DNA of 64,000 bases from Cavia porcellus (GCF_034190915.1 NW_026947503.1:18570532-18634531), one strand, 5' to 3'. Shown: positions 12,750 to 26,365, numbered from the stretch's first letter. The notes: a model not told the origin generated them from the letters alone. A program made the numbers and translations.

Positions 12750-13249
12750 CCAGTTCCTACAGCCTAGGACTCACAGACATTTTGAGGAAGTCAGGAAGAG
12801 GGTCCTCCAAGCTGAGGCAGAGTTAGAACAGGTGTTAAACTATGACTTCACTTTTTCCCTGCAGGTGAAAAGGCATCAAACAGAAAGCCACTCCCAGGTC
12901 TGCACACTCCCCACTCTTGGATGCATCTCTGCAGGCCTTCTTCTCACTTATTCAACAACAGATGGTTTAATGACTGCAGCCTCCCTGTCATCTTACTCTC
13001 CAAGACTAATGCAGCTACCTTCCTTTGGATCTGTTTACCTGATCCCTTAGAAAGTTATGCCTGTGACCTCTATATTTTTGAATTTTTCCCTCCACTGTTG
13101 CTTAGCCTACTAATTAGACAGATTTCAATATTTCAATTATCCAAGCAATAAAAAAGCTTATAAAAACAGAAACAATTAAACTCCTACTGTCATTCCTTTT
13201 ATGATCCATTATTATCTATTTGCAGTAGTCCACTTTCAAAGCAATAATT
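12750..13249. other. Unclassified sequence between two small insertions
   Basis: Slightly GC-richer than its surroundings around 12760-13060. Open frames here have no recognisable domain. I see nothing definite. Confidence 0.4.
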
Positions 13250-13477
13250 CCAATAATTCCTATAACTGTTATGTTCAGTTTTATTGTGCCTGATGATATG
13301 GACAATTCTATTGAAGATAACAAGAGACATCATGGCAATCATTGTAAAACACCTTGTATTGTTGTTTGAAGTCATGTACTATGTTCAGCCTTTGTTTTGA
13401 ATTACCCCATTTTTTTCTCATTTGGTTTTATTCTTTTCAAAATAAAAATTTTTAAAAATTTACCAATAATTCCTATA
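13250..13477 (+). mobile_element. Short copy of the ~150-bp-unit retroposon, with 15-bp target-site duplication
   Basis: The insert 13265-13462 carries about one unit of the repeat found at 33481-33830 and 45985-46400. Shared features are the ggttttattct core, the gacatcatggcaa motif and an A-rich end. The exact direct repeat CCAATAATTCCTATA lies at 13250-13264 and 13463-13477. It is a 5'-truncated plus-strand insertion. Confidence 0.85.
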
Positions 13478-14119
13478 TTCACACTCTTTAATATATGCTA
13501 AATGAAAAGTAATAACAAATACTGAGTACTCTGGAAAAATTTTATCTGAATCGGAGACATTAATTTTCAAATGAAACAATTTTAAGTCTGTTTAGGCTCT
13601 CTGAGACTGGTTTTATTGAATGTCCTATTTATTAAAACTTTTGAATTATTTCTCTTATAATTTCATTCTATCCTGGTTTATTCTTATTTTTAAAAACATA
13701 AACAATAACTTTTTCATATTACATATGAAATTACATTAGATGATATTGTCACATTTTAAAGATGATAATTGTCACTACAACAACCACTGCCTTTAATCTT
13801 TTTAAATTATTAATTTTATATTTGTAGGGCCTTTAAAAGATAGCCTTTTTCTAACAACTGTACTTCAGATAATGTCAGATTTAAAGTTACATTTGACGAT
13901 ACTGTAGTACTGTTAAAATTATAATAGTTACTGCAGCAGCCATTGCTTTTTCTCTTTTTAAAATTTTTGCGTTTGCAAAATCTTTCAAAGATTGTTTTTT
14001 CTCTCTACTAACTTTACTTCAGATAATGCCAGATATAAAGTTTTTACCAAAAGTATTTTATAGTCAATTAGTTTTGTTATTCTTCTTGAAGAACTCACAG
14101 TCTGTTCACCACTGCTATT
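13478..14119. other. AT-rich non-coding DNA
   Basis: No recognisable gene or repeat. Two similar stretches near 13770-13880 and 13920-14040 share the ttctctctactaac/ttcagataatg(t/c)cagat words, suggesting an old local duplication of about 175 bp. Confidence 0.45.
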
Positions 14120-14462
14120 GCCTCAATGGTTTTTGTTCCCACAAAATTCACATGCTGAATCCCACTCACTGTTGAGATAGTACTAGAATGTGGTTCACTG
14201 GCAGGTGATGATGTCATGAGGATGAGACCCTTGTGATTAGGATTAATGACCTCATGAAAGAGACCCTGAGGAACTAGATCTCCTCTTTCACCATGATCTG
14301 CACAGTTAGAAGGTGCCAGTTCAAAATAGACACCTCCCAGACACTGAATCAGGTAACACCCGGATAACTGATTCCTAGCCTGCAGAACTGTAAAAATTAG
14401 ATTTATGTTGTTTGTTAGCCACTTACCCTGTGGTATTTTTGTTATCGTAGCTCAGAGGACAA
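14120..14462 (+). mobile_element. MaLR LTR (MST/MLT1-like)
   Basis: Shows the usual order of mammalian MaLR LTR words: attcacatgctgaatccc, gatgatgtcatgaggatgag, gattaatgacctcatgaaag, a cagacactgaat part, cctgcagaactgtaaaaatt and a terminal tggtatttttgttatc. It is diverged and non-autonomous. Confidence 0.85.
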
Positions 14463-15690
14463 AATCAATTCCCACTATATAATTATCATGTGTCAAACTA
14501 AAAACATATCGTGTCTTTACCTAATATCTGAGCTCCTAAACTGCTTGTATGCTCTCTATTCTCCTTCCCCTACAAATAAAACAATTCCTTTCCCTGAGTG
14601 TGGAAGATCTTTTGAAAATTCTTCCAATGTTTTTCAATCACTGGAAACATATGTTAAGACATCTTATTATGTCACATTATTTCTGATTGATATTTTTGGT
14701 AGATATTCTGTGAAAAGCAATTTTTTGTATTGTCCACATGAGGCCATTTTCCAAAAATATAATGACATACTGATTATTTTTATCGAGATAATTTTTTTAA
14801 TGTAGGGGATAAAACTGAATAACTGGATTAGAGTCAACTGAGTGTCTGTCATGTACAGGCTTTATCCATGGGATGAACGTAATTAATTCAATAGTTACCT
14901 TACCTTTAGCACCAGAAGAGCAAGATGACTTCTTCAGTGACATCCTAGATAAAATGGTTTCAGTCAGTTTATGGATGATGTTATTAATCAGTAGTACAGA
15001 TAATAAAAGACAGGACATGACTGTGAATTCTGTTTTACACTCTTTGAGTCTGAGGTGGCTGATAGACATTACTGTGGAGAAGCATAGAAGGTGAACAGAC
15101 TAGATTAGAAGAGATTTTCAGCTCTTGGTAGAAGGGACTGGGCTGGTGACTTTGCAGTTAATGGTAGATTCTGCAACTTGAAATCTGCTGCAAAAATTAC
15201 AGTGAGGATAATAAAAAGAAACAAAACATTATTTATAATGATGGAAACAGCCAATGCATATTATTTCTATATAAATATCACCTTGACACCAGCAAAATAG
15301 AATATCATTAATCAACTACTAAGCACTAAGAGTATCCTGTCAGTGTTCCCTCTTGAAATCTGCTGCAATCCATTTCCTGAAAATGAATTATTTTAAAAGA
15401 ATCTTACTTTAATGAAAGCAAAAGAGACTATCGAATATAGACTGGGAAAACGAGTGTGTGAGCCATTTTAGGCAATTCAGAACATTCAGGTAATGGAAAC
15501 AGAAGACGTTAAGTCTTGAAAGTTTGCCATCCAGCCATATTTCTTACACAGTTAAAGGTTTTGAGATGACTCAAATTAGATCACGAAATTCACAGGGTTT
15601 ATCTGGTACTAAAGACAACGATGCTATCTGGGAATATCCCTAGTTAGTTGAGAGTGAAGAGTTTTATTTGAGAAAAAAGCATCTGTTATG
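14463..15690. other. Non-coding DNA, nothing definite
   Basis: Open frames of 105, 90 and 73 codons here overlap one another on opposite strands and show no domain. I see no repeat I can name. Confidence 0.4.
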
Positions 15691-15885
15691 AGCCAGCCTA
15701 ATATCGGCAGCTGAAATTAACACAACAATGTGCTCCTCTCAGGAGAGCGCCATGAAGTCAGCGAAGATGATAAGCGTGTTCGCGTTTCTGCATCAGATTT
15801 ACAGTGTTTACATGCTGCTCTTTCAGAAATTAATTCCTCAGTGCGCTGCTTATCAGCTTGAAGCAGGAACCTGGTAAATATAGAG
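15690..15885. other. Candidate conserved non-coding element
   Basis: A complex, non-repetitive stretch with several CpGs (agcgtgttcgcgtttctgc, 15771 on) and ATTA-type homeodomain-like words in an AT-rich desert. It has no open frame of note and no repeat signature. Conservation cannot be seen from a single genome, so this is only a candidate enhancer-like segment. Confidence 0.3.
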
Positions 15886-15959
15886 AATCAATTTTAAATT
15901 TTTTGGTCTGAGGTTCAAGTGGGGAAAAAATCACAGTGATTAGAAGATAAATTTTTCAG

Positions 15960-16420
15960 TGGCAGAGCTCTTCTAGGGACAAAACCACAGGGAGCTTCCA
16001 GCTGCAGCATGGAGCCCAGAGCTCTCGGTGCTGAGGAACCAGTGCCTGAGGATCCATCTGTGCCGGGAGGGAAGCTCAGGGATGATCCTCACCATTTGAT
16101 GGCTGGAGCAGCAGCCCTAACGACACTGATGATAAAAAGCTGGACAGAGGATGCTGACATAATAGGATGGCAGGCGTTATGGCACCTGAGTCACAGTGGT
16201 AGAGCTCACACCTTAAGAGGGTTTTACATGCCTTTACATGCCATCTCCACTCTCTCTTTTCTCAGAACTTTCCAGCAATGGTCTTCAGGGTTTGAGCAAA
16301 ATGAGGCAGAAGACAGGGGAGCAGAAGAAAAGTGTGCTCATCGCATCATCTGTGTAGACTGCTGATTCCCGGGAACTAGGAGCCCGAAGAGGCACCATGT
16401 GCAGGTTACAGGCTCTGTCA
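15960..16420 (+). other. GC-richer segment with a 118-codon open frame, unassigned
   Basis: Base composition is clearly higher in GC than either neighbour. An open frame from ATG 16009 (context gcagcatgg, acceptable for translation start) runs to 16365. The predicted peptide is acidic at the start and shows no domain, signal peptide or membrane segment I recognise. I see no splice partners or upstream promoter. It could be an old repeat, a non-coding exon or chance. Confidence 0.2.
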
Positions 16421-17165
16421 GCGCTGAGCACCCTACACTATGAATGGCAGGAGCTAACTGAGCAGTTTGCATGTTTCAGATATTATGATGAGAACTTCGC
16501 GAACATCATCTAATTTACTTCTTAGTCCTCATGAACAATTTCATGAGAACAATTTTATGAGGCTGTAAAGGTCGCTTGCATGAGATCACACCTGAGGGAG
16601 AGGACCTGGGATGAGAACATACACCTGCTCACCTCACACCCTCTTCTGAATTCTCGGGATATTGCTTCTCACTGTATCACACTTTTGCCTTCACTTGGCC
16701 TGAATTCTAAAGCTGAACATGAACATACCTAGAGCACTTCCTTAGCTAGCAAATGAAGAAAGAAATGGTGTGATATTCAAAAAAGAAAAACAGGTACAAC
16801 GGAGAAAAATATCAGGAGTTTCAAAAAGGAGTCTAATGGGACATGTGGACATTCTTTGAGAATGGAAATGTTCTTATCAAATAGCAAAAGGAGCTTGAAT
16901 GTTTAGTTTTATCTCCTTCCCCATTGCTTAAAACAGCACAACCTTAATTCATGTTAATTTGCCTCTTTGACATTCCTATTATACCAAAAATAGAGAGAAA
17001 GAGTATAAATGATATTTTTTCTAAAGACGACAAATGCCATTATTCTGAATATTTTTTAGGTATGAGTATTCATCCATTGGACTCATAGGTGCACATTAGC
17101 AAGTAAATACTACACATGGATCTTGTTACTAAGTAACTGGAGGTTTAAAAGCCACTACTGTTTCT
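16421..17165. other. Non-coding DNA, nothing definite
   Basis: No gene or nameable repeat seen. Confidence 0.4.
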
Positions 17166-17290
17166 CCTTGTGTATTTTTGCAGTACTGCACTGGAGATTA
17201 CTCGGGCTTTGGTTTAAAATAGTTATCCTCCTGCCTCAGCCTCTCAGACTGCCACAATTAGAGCATGCACAGATACAGTTTGCTCCCTTC
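17166..17290 (-). mobile_element. Diverged 7SL/B1-related SINE fragment, minus strand
   Basis: The plus strand carries tcctcctgcctcagcctctcag, the complement of the gaggctgaggcaggaggat word of B1/7SL SINEs. Beside it is a cagtactgcactggagatta part like an ID/composite tail. Confidence 0.6.
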
Positions 17291-17734
17291 TAGATTGCAT
17301 GAAAAAAAAAGAAGAAATCACACTTCCAGGTACAAACTGAAAGTTGCTCGACTGTGTAATCTTCTCGCATATGTTAACTATGTGTAGTACGGGAAACCTT
17401 TACTTAGATTGTTTTACATTGTTGGTGGTACTCCCAATTGAACAGAGAGAAGGAGAGAAAGAAAGAGAGAATAATTACATGATAAATTAACATTTTGCGA
17501 TTTTGCAAAGTTACAATAAATATAGAGTTTTTCAGACAAAGAAAAATGGGATCTGTTAGCCCAATTTCTAAAATGTGGCACTTCCACTATCAGTGTCTGG
17601 AAACAGGCCAACATGCATCTCTAGAAACACTACTTTGTCTCAGGATACTACTTGAAGGGGCTTTTCAATCCAACATTACATAAATGTAATGTAATATAAT
17701 GTAAATATAATGTAATGTATTTTTAAAAAGAAGA
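17291..17734. other. Non-coding DNA with a TAATGTAA-rich stretch
   Basis: Short tandem-like taatgtaatataatgtaa words at about 17680-17720 precede the next SINE. Nothing else definite. Confidence 0.4.
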
Positions 17735-17806
17735 GGGCTGGAGATTTCGCTCAGCGGCATAAGTGCCTGCCTGGCAAGCTCGAGGTCACAAGTTCATTCC
17801 CAGTAC

Positions 17807-17836
<30 letters not shown>
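17735..17836 (+). mobile_element. ID SINE with A-tail
   Basis: A well-preserved ID element: gggctggagatttcgctcag, cggcataagtgcctgcctgg, then caagttcattcccagtac and a 29-nt A-run at 17807-17835. The sequence before it (aaaaagaagag) resembles the one after the tail (aaaagaagaag), a possible target-site duplication. The RNA polymerase III box B-like part is ggtcacaagttcattcc. Confidence 0.9.
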
Positions 17837-17837
<1 letters not shown>

Positions 17838-18875
17838 AGAAGAAAGAAGAATGACTCATATGTATAAAGTTCATGATTTGTTAATAATTGAACCATTATA
17901 GTAAGCCTGACTTCCTGACCTTTAAACACCAGTGTACAAATAGATGATTCTTATAGCTTTATAAAGAACAACTTCCTATTTACTCTCCATTGTCTATCTT
18001 TACTTCAAAATTAATTTTCCATGACTCAATCTGCAATCTTTTCAAAGGAAGACTACATAAATACTAATATTTTCAGTTATATAAATATACAAGTACTTAC
18101 ATACATTCCATACATGACTATCTATATAAACACAAAGACATATGCACGCCTTACAAGCTCTACTTGCATTTCAATTCTGCATAAATCTATACCAAAATGA
18201 AAAGAAGTTTCTTAATGATCTATTTTGAAAAATGCTTTCCTTATGATAATCTGATGCTCTTTTATAAGTTTACTTGAATTTTGTTGAAACAAGGAGTGTC
18301 TCTATATTCAATACCTTTTAAAATATTTCTTTGCTCTAAATGAACACTTTGCTTAATGGTATACTATTTGATTTGATGTAAAAATCAAATAAAATATTAT
18401 CCCCGTCCAATACAGTTACAGCAAAAGACTTGCTTTCCTGCTAAAGTGTTATTCTTCAATCTGGAGACGAAACATGTAAGGAAGTAGAAAATGCTTTGAG
18501 AATCGTCACTATCAGATAATATACCACTTGGAAGTCCTTATAATTTTTTTTATCTCCCCAAGAAAAGGCAAGTTGCCTTTGAGAGTTCTTTTTGAAAATT
18601 ATAGTCTGCATTAGAAATGTAAAAGTGGTAAAAATTAACCCCTCTCCAGGAAAGAAGTCTCCTTTCTTCATATAATATCTTGATTGAATATAGTTTACGC
18701 AGAAAAAAGTTAAGAATCCCAACTTGTCCCCTTGAAGATTATGTGTCTTTCTAGAAGGAATGTCATGTGTGTCATCTGAAGAGCTGTGCTGGGGTTTTAG
18801 CCAGCAGTGCCTTCCTACAGCCAAATAATCTCTCATATCTGAATTGTTGCTTTTAAATGGATTGCTAAGTTTAAT

Positions 18876-18877
<2 letters not shown>
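17837..18877. other. AT-rich non-coding DNA
   Basis: No gene or repeat named. A 153-codon minus-strand open frame at 18456-18917 starts inside the CA microsatellite, so it is not credible as a gene. Confidence 0.45.

Positions 18878-18918
<41 letters not shown>
18878..18918. repeat. (AC)n microsatellite
   Basis: About 20 uninterrupted AC repeats. Confidence 0.97.
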
Positions 18919-18919
<1 letters not shown>

Positions 18920-21184
18920 CTAAAGAGAAACTGTAAAGGCTTTTGCACGGATTTCATCATAAAAAGTTATATTTCTCAAAATCACGAAGATAGATGATCA
19001 CTGCCGCTGATCCAGAGCAGTCCTTGGATGGTCCTGGCATAATTAATAGTAGTTCACATGAGTTTTCAGTGTTGTGGGGAGTTTGATAGCATATCATTGT
19101 AACATCATCTGCTTAAATCAGAAACAAGAAACTATCCAGTGACAGAAATTGCTAGAACATGCATTTCTTTGTTGCCATTGAACAGATAAATAGCTAAATA
19201 ACTTTCTGAAAATTCTTATTTCTTTCCTAAGTTCATTTATAATAAAATTGCTTCTGATGATGAAAAAGGTATACTTTTTCATGCATTTTGCTTTCAGACC
19301 ATCTTCCAGAAAGTAAACGAACCTGACTCTAATAAAACAGTGGAGCGCTGAGACATCCTATTTTGTGCTTCAAATTCCAGCCTTGTCTCAGTTGCTCTTG
19401 GAGCAGATGCTGCCTTTATTGGAGATGCAGCCACATTCGGTCTTCATCCAAGCAAAGTACTTCAGTTTTACAAGATTTAATAATAGAAATGGAAAATGAT
19501 TCAGAATAGAACCAGAACAAGCAGCAGTTTATAACAACCTCATTCTTTTCTTTTGATGGTTTTATTTCTGGGACAAAGATTCTGGAAAACTCTAGACACT
19601 GTGTCTCCAAAAATTATTTAAGGTAATACCCAAATGCTGAGGTTTTGAACTGCCTCTAAATGTATGGTAGCTTTGCAGCCTGTGGTTTTATCCTTTGAAC
19701 AGATGCTATATTAATGACCAAGAGAACTGCTTTGGTCCTTTATGTGACTTTCTGAGATTAGCAAAACATTACCAAAATTATAAATCAGATGGAATGAGAA
19801 TTCTCTGAGACAAAGCATTTTTATCTTTTTTAAGTAGCATTCATTTTCTCAGTTGTTGGAAATTATATAGAAGTGTTATGCCACATTAAAATGGGCATAA
19901 TGTTACTTTAAACACTGGTAACAGTAATGTGATTGCTAGAGAAAAATAAAGGTGAAAAGACTTGGAACAACAGCCAGCAGACAGCTTTATCTGATGTGCT
20001 AAGGCAGTAAGTATCTTTCTTTGACAGTTGGATCCCTAGTTACTCTAAATTAGAATGAAGCATATAATTGCCTTCAAATTCTGGAATTGAAATATCTCCC
20101 AATGACACTAGACTTTATAAACTGCATTCATAATTAAGTTTATTCTTTTCATAGATGGTAAAATTCTTTGTTGCTAAATATGCCCCATAATTCCTTTCTC
20201 TTGCAAGTAGGTTATGCTAGCCTTAGAGGAAATCTAAAACCTTCATTATTTCTGACAAAAGGAAGCCCCAGATTAATTTTCTAAGATGAACTTCCTGGTC
20301 AGCAGATACAGTCTTTAAGTACCAACTCACACACTGAATTAAACAGTAAACTTGTTGCCACTTTTCCATCATGTCTAGGCAGACACTGAAAGTCAGCATG
20401 ATGTTTAAATTATGGAGGTAGTTACAAAGAAGATATTTGTTTAAATGTCCTTAATTTTCTAATAGCAGTTTATCACATGTAGTGATAAACGACTGTACTT
20501 ATTGTTCATATAGAATTATTGGGATTAAGTTTCTGATTATCAAATATTATAAAAAAGAACACGCCACTGTTGATATTGGATGATACCAAAGACTAAGCCA
20601 CCAAATCTCAAAGTCCATGTAAGAAAATATAAATCGTGTCAGGAAATAAAAAGGATCATCACTTAGACTTTAGTGCTTATACACTGTAAATAATAGATGC
20701 TTTAATGATAAGGAAATAATTATCTAATCTAAAATGTTTGCCTTTCACAAAAAAAGCTCAACGAATGAAGTCAGTTGATCCAAAGTAACTAATCTGACTT
20801 ACTGTACTGTTTTATCAAATTTATAATTTTTTTACTCTGTAACTCTGTAAATATATTAAGGGTTCTTTTTCAATTTATAATAATTATCAATTGCAATGAA
20901 AAGTTATCAGACAAATACAAAAAATAATTAGAATAACCATCATAATAAGTAACAACTTTGACCTAATATACTGTGGCTATGCACACAAAATTATAAATCA
21001 TTATTTATGTAAAATTCCTACCTCATTTGTGTTACTCAGTTACTATTTTTTTATTTTATAGATAAGGAATAATATTACCTAATTATGCCTAATAAAATTA
21101 TATTTTAATGTTCAGATTGTCGGCTTTTGTTATAGCAATGTGTTACAGTAATTAAGTCCTGAACTTCTTAAAAAGACTTTGGAT
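18919..21184. other. Long non-coding stretch, nothing definite
   Basis: AT-rich, apparently single-copy DNA. No open frame with a domain, no SINE or LTR that I can name. Confidence 0.4.
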
Positions 21185-21285
21185 AAGGGCTAGATGAATT
21201 CAAAGTCAACCTGTATTGCATAGTGAGTTCAAGACCAACCTGAACTACAGAGCAGGACTTTGTCTCAAAAATCAATAAATAAAGC
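21185..21285 (+). mobile_element. B1 SINE fragment (3' half)
   Basis: The words agtgagttcaagaccaacctg, actacagagcagg and actttgtctcaaaaa match the second half of B1, ending in an A-rich tail. Confidence 0.75.
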
Positions 21286-24200
21286 TAAGCAAAAGATTGT
21301 GGGGGCAAAGAAAAGAGAACTATTATCTTTAAGCATATACATACCACGTTTATTGTTACTCTACTGATTTGCTAATATTTAGAAATTTTAACTTTGAGAA
21401 GTACTTTCCCAATGTCCTGTTGATTAAGCCTTCCCCTAACATATTCCTGAAGTAAACGCTTTATTCTCAGTAATTCAGGTCTGTGCCCTTCTCTAGTATG
21501 CTCGGTCAGCTCACTTGATTAGCCTGTGCTCTGGCCAGTGATTGTGTTTCATTTTTAACTAATAAAAATAGATTGTAGATGTATACTTACAAACACGTCT
21601 GTATAAAATAAATAGTAGACTGGAATGAAAGTAAGGATGTGCTGTTAGGATACTGAATAAAAGTCAAAAAATTAGACAGATGAGAGAGAGAAAGAAAGAG
21701 AGACAGAGACAGAGACATGAAGAGACTTCATCATTATTTTTTATCCTGCTATGGGCTGTTCATCATCAGGTTCATACCATCAGTGGGTCCTCCATGAATA
21801 TAATCTTAGTAAGTGTCTCCTGTTTTATATTAATTTTTTTACAGAATTTTTTTTTCTGTTTTTCTTCCTAGTAGAAACAACAGGAAAGAAGAAACATTAG
21901 CTAAACACTGCTTCTAATCACTTTTTGATCACTGCTAAAAGTTAAAAGCCAACCCAATGAGCTGATATCACTCTCATTTGCCAAAATTTGTCTCTTACAA
22001 ACAGGCTCACAAACTTCCTTACATTTATGTGTGACTTTAGAAAAACTCAGTGTAAAATATCTGTATTCCTGACCATTTGTCCCAGCAATAAGTACATTTC
22101 CTGTCATGCTTTACCTTGATACCACTATTATAATCTTGCCTAAAATTAATTCTTCTTGAGAAAATTTTATTCTACCTATTTTTACATAAAATAGTTTCTT
22201 TTCTTTTATGCTTGATTATTTCTGAGAGTTGCCTGAAGGTTGCTATATATTCTTCCTACTGGAGAGTGAACAGAGAGTCTTGGGTATGTGGTAGTGGGTG
22301 ATGCTAAGTCAGAACTGTGTGGAAATCATACATACAGGCGTTGTCCAGTTAGTTAAGGAGAACAACTGAGTAAAACAGGTAAGACATCTTTTCAGACACT
22401 GACAAACTCAGTGTGAAACTAATGCAGCTTTACGATCTAACTTAGATTAAAGAACTAGAAAGTAGGAACAATGCCAAATTATCCCTATATGTCTGCAAAA
22501 TTTGGACCTGGTACAGATGCCATTTACTGAACAGTGCATTTAGTATTTTCCTCAAGCCATTCCTAACAACTAGTGACAAGACAATATGGTCGTGGCACCC
22601 AGCCAGCCCCAGCACTACCAGTGTTTGTCATAACATTAGTTTGCTGGGCAGGAAGCGTGAGGAGGACAGCTGACAGGACGCGGTGATGCAGATGTCACGT
22701 CTGCTCCTGAAGAGGTTGAATGCCAGCAGCAGAAATGCCCTCAAAAACTGACGAAGGCAGTTCAACCTGCAGAGCTTAGCTGTGAGTGGCTTATTGAAGA
22801 AGCATCATGAAGACTATGAGCCAATGCATAATACTGAAGATTAAAACAAAAATATTTTGAGGAAAACATTAAAACCAATGAAATTTATGAGTTCTCCAAT
22901 CACTAAATATCTAAAGTAAAGGCACTTCCTGTACTCTCTGTTTTTAGTTGTACTTGTAGCAAGTGCGTAGCTCTGATTGGTATCCCAGTTAGGGTCTGTT
23001 CCTTCTGCATCATAGTGTTACTTGAGAATATAGATCTTTCAATCTGAGAATTAAAAAAAGGAGTTAGATACAATTTATCATTGTATCATAAGTATGTTGA
23101 GGTTACATACAGACATGTGGTGCGCATGGCCAGGTATGTTTAAAGATAATGATTTTCCAATTATATTATTCTGATAAAATATTGCTCCTTATTGATTCAG
23201 ATGAATCAGTGAATCACCAAGGAAGCTCTGGCTGTAAGATGGAATAGCTGAAACACTGTCACAGTATAGAGACTGATTTAAGCCAGATTATTTTCACAGA
23301 CTACAGACATATCAAGGTGGTTTGATGCAATTCAAAAAAAAAAAAGTAATAAGAACTGTGGGAGTAATAAAACCCAAAATGTCTAATTGTCATTGTAAAT
23401 AAGAGAGGAAAAGAAAGTGCTCTAAAGGATATAACTGCATGTATATTTTAGGTGTATAAGATAGATAACCATATTACTGAGTTTTTGTTGGATCATTGAA
23501 CAGAACTGGTTTGAAGTCTCACTGTTTAAATGTCCACTTTATATGCTTTAATTTTGTAACTTGAACAACTATTTCTAAGATGACAATATGTAATCTATTA
23601 ACTAGTGATTTCCTACTGTTTATTTTTTGAAATTATTTATTACTTGTATCCTTTTTCTGTTTTTTTTTCTTTTTCTTCTTAAAATTAAAAAAAAGATGCA
23701 ATTCAAGTAAGTTAGATAAACTTTTTGATCAATGACAAATGGAGAGTTATCTGACTGACATGTCTTGCTAAAATGAAATTTAATAGATAGTTTTAGGATT
23801 CCTATGTTTTGGAATCTTTGGTAGGCATTTGGGACATCATGTAGAATCATTAATCAGAGCAGTTAGAAAATAGTACTTGTTTTTCAGGCACCTGCCATAA
23901 TGTTTTCTAGGGATTAATTTAGTCAATTATCACAGAAGTTTTACAGTTTCATTACTGTAAACAGTTTTATTATTTCTAGTTGTCAAATCTTCTCAAGTTA
24001 CTGTTGTTTATTTGCTAATATTCCAAGGAAACTGAGACAGATGGACAGCACATAGATTACCAAAAGTTGCACTACATGGAATTGATTTGAATTTTGGCTC
24101 TTTTTCTCCAGGAGTCAAGTGGACAATGATGGCACCATACAGCTTTTGGAGAGGTTCCTGGATCCTCTTATCTCTCAGATAATAATTGTTGAATTAAAAC

Positions 24201-26365
24201 CACCTAAACTAGTAATATTTGTGCATCTATATAACATTATTGTTCATTCAAACCAATCTTACAATTCCTTCTTTGTCTTAAATATTTGCATTAAAAAATC
24301 TATTTCCTTTATTTCCATGTTATGAATACCTGTACAGTGTCTGCAATGTGGTAGATACCCTGAGCATCCAAAGCAAAAGCACGCATTAAAGAGTCTTCGA
24401 AACAATTGGATAACTGTGGATGGAGAATTTAAAATGCTTCTAAATCTTAAAGAAACATGATCCATTACTCATAAGATCTGCATTACAGAATACTTCCCTC
24501 AGATATAACACAAAACTCAATATGATTATCTAGACCTCCCTACTTACCTCCTGTTTGAATTGTATGCTCTATAGACAACAACATGATTTTGCAGAATCAA
24601 AACTTAGTATATTATCCTCTGCATACTTACAGTGAAATCAAACCAACCAACAAATCAACTTTTTAAATTTTACAGTATGCAAAACTGTTATGCAAAAGTA
24701 ATGACCTCTCTTTCAACAAGGGAACAGTCAGTAAAAAGCCATCTTTTTTCCTTGGAAATTTTCCAAATGTCACCTCTGAAATCCCTATTTGAGTCTTCCT
24801 ACACTGCTATTATAAAACCTTTGCTTAGAATTTGCTCTAATTCTCTCTTATAATCTCAGATTGGATAATTTAGTGTATCACAGTGTCAACACAAGAGAAT
24901 TCAATTGCTTGGATACTACTATGATGTCCCCAATATTATTTTATAGAGTCGTAGGCCAAATCTGTGTTTGCCTTTATTTAGCCCTGTCTCTGGAATTTCA
25001 TTCCAGGAACAGCAATCTCCTTGTTTTTGTCTAGAGTCAATCAGCATTAGGAAGCATTGCATCATTGTTTTGATTTGACACACACCATTGTCAACCATCT
25101 GTAAATGGGTGGAGGGCTTGGATTATGTGTGTCTTCGCTGTCGATTTATCTTAACATCTTATACATAATAGATACCGAAGTTTTTGATAAATGGGTAAAC
25201 GGACTACCATAGTGAATTTTTGAATATTAATGTTGCTGGCAAGTCAGAGGCACTTACCTTCCCTCATATGCTCCATTGTGTTGTGTGCGTTCTTTCATAG
25301 ATTGTTTTCAAAATCCTGCACCACTTCTTTTAAGACACGGTTTTCGGGGCTGAGAGCAATCTGAGAATTTATGCAGCGTTTTTCTAAGAAGTGTTGTCTT
25401 TATTAGCTACACTATTTCTGAATGAAAGTTGGCTCTGTACCCAGCAATTTCTCCTTGAGTTTTTGTCTGGCAGCACCTTTCCTGCACCTTTTTTGTCCAC
25501 TGACTTTCAAACTTTGACTCTTATATCTGAAAACCAGTTTTCCTAATCCTTAGATACCTACACGCTGTACACAAGGCTCTGATTTTCTGTTAGAGAAATG
25601 CTTCACCACGTTTTTCATTGCAAATGTAAGAATTAGCTCCCTTGAGTTAAAACCATAGATCTATAGGTAAGGAGTGTGAAGTAGGAATTTGTATCTAAAC
25701 ATGTTAATATGATGTGTTACTTAATTAAGAGAGCAAGCCTTTAGCAATAAAAGCTCATCTTCACAATTACCTCTTTGAATCTGATTTCCTTACAGACAGT
25801 CCAGGAATTTTTATACACAATATGCCATCCTTGAAGCTAAAATGTGTTCATTTCATCTTTGCTTGGTACTGCTTTGTATTAGCATTCCTGTGTGTATATA
25901 CTTGCCTCCTAATGATAAAGATTTTTAATGACACATGAGATAAATACAAACTATATATACATGGCTCTTTTATTATTATAATTCTATATATTGAGAAACA
26001 AAATGTTTCCGTTATAGTATTTCCTCTTACATAAGTACCTTATCCCCCTATCGTCCTTTTTCCTCTATTGCTTTCTTTTTACACTGAAATAAAAGTTACT
26101 ATTGATAAAATAGTAACTTTTCTACAGAAAATACATTTTAATATTGTAGACCTGATGAAAGATTAAAGTATCCTGTATGGTGTGAACTGGAAAGTTCTAC
26201 CCATGATAAGTTAATCCTCTTAATATTTTCCCTAAATTTAGGAAATGCTAGAGTGTAAAAATCACATAAATCTATAAAATACAGTTTAATTTCTTACTCA
26301 AAACCAAGATAGTTCATTCTCAAAAGTCTAAGAAAGCAACAGATATTCATGTAACAACAGAGTTT
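21286..26365. other. Long non-coding stretch, mostly single-copy
   Basis: AT-rich DNA. An (AG)-rich run lies at 21680-21716. A slightly GC-richer island at 22610-22800 has no intact frame. A CT/T-rich part lies at 23640-23690. I see no supported gene. Confidence 0.4.

Noticed and set aside
18456..18917. 153-codon minus-strand frame
   Set aside because: Its first residues are translated CA microsatellite and the rest has no domain; composition is like its neighbours.
22610..22850. GC-richer island, possible processed pseudogene
   Set aside because: No frame longer than a few dozen codons resembles a protein I know and there is no A-tail or duplication.
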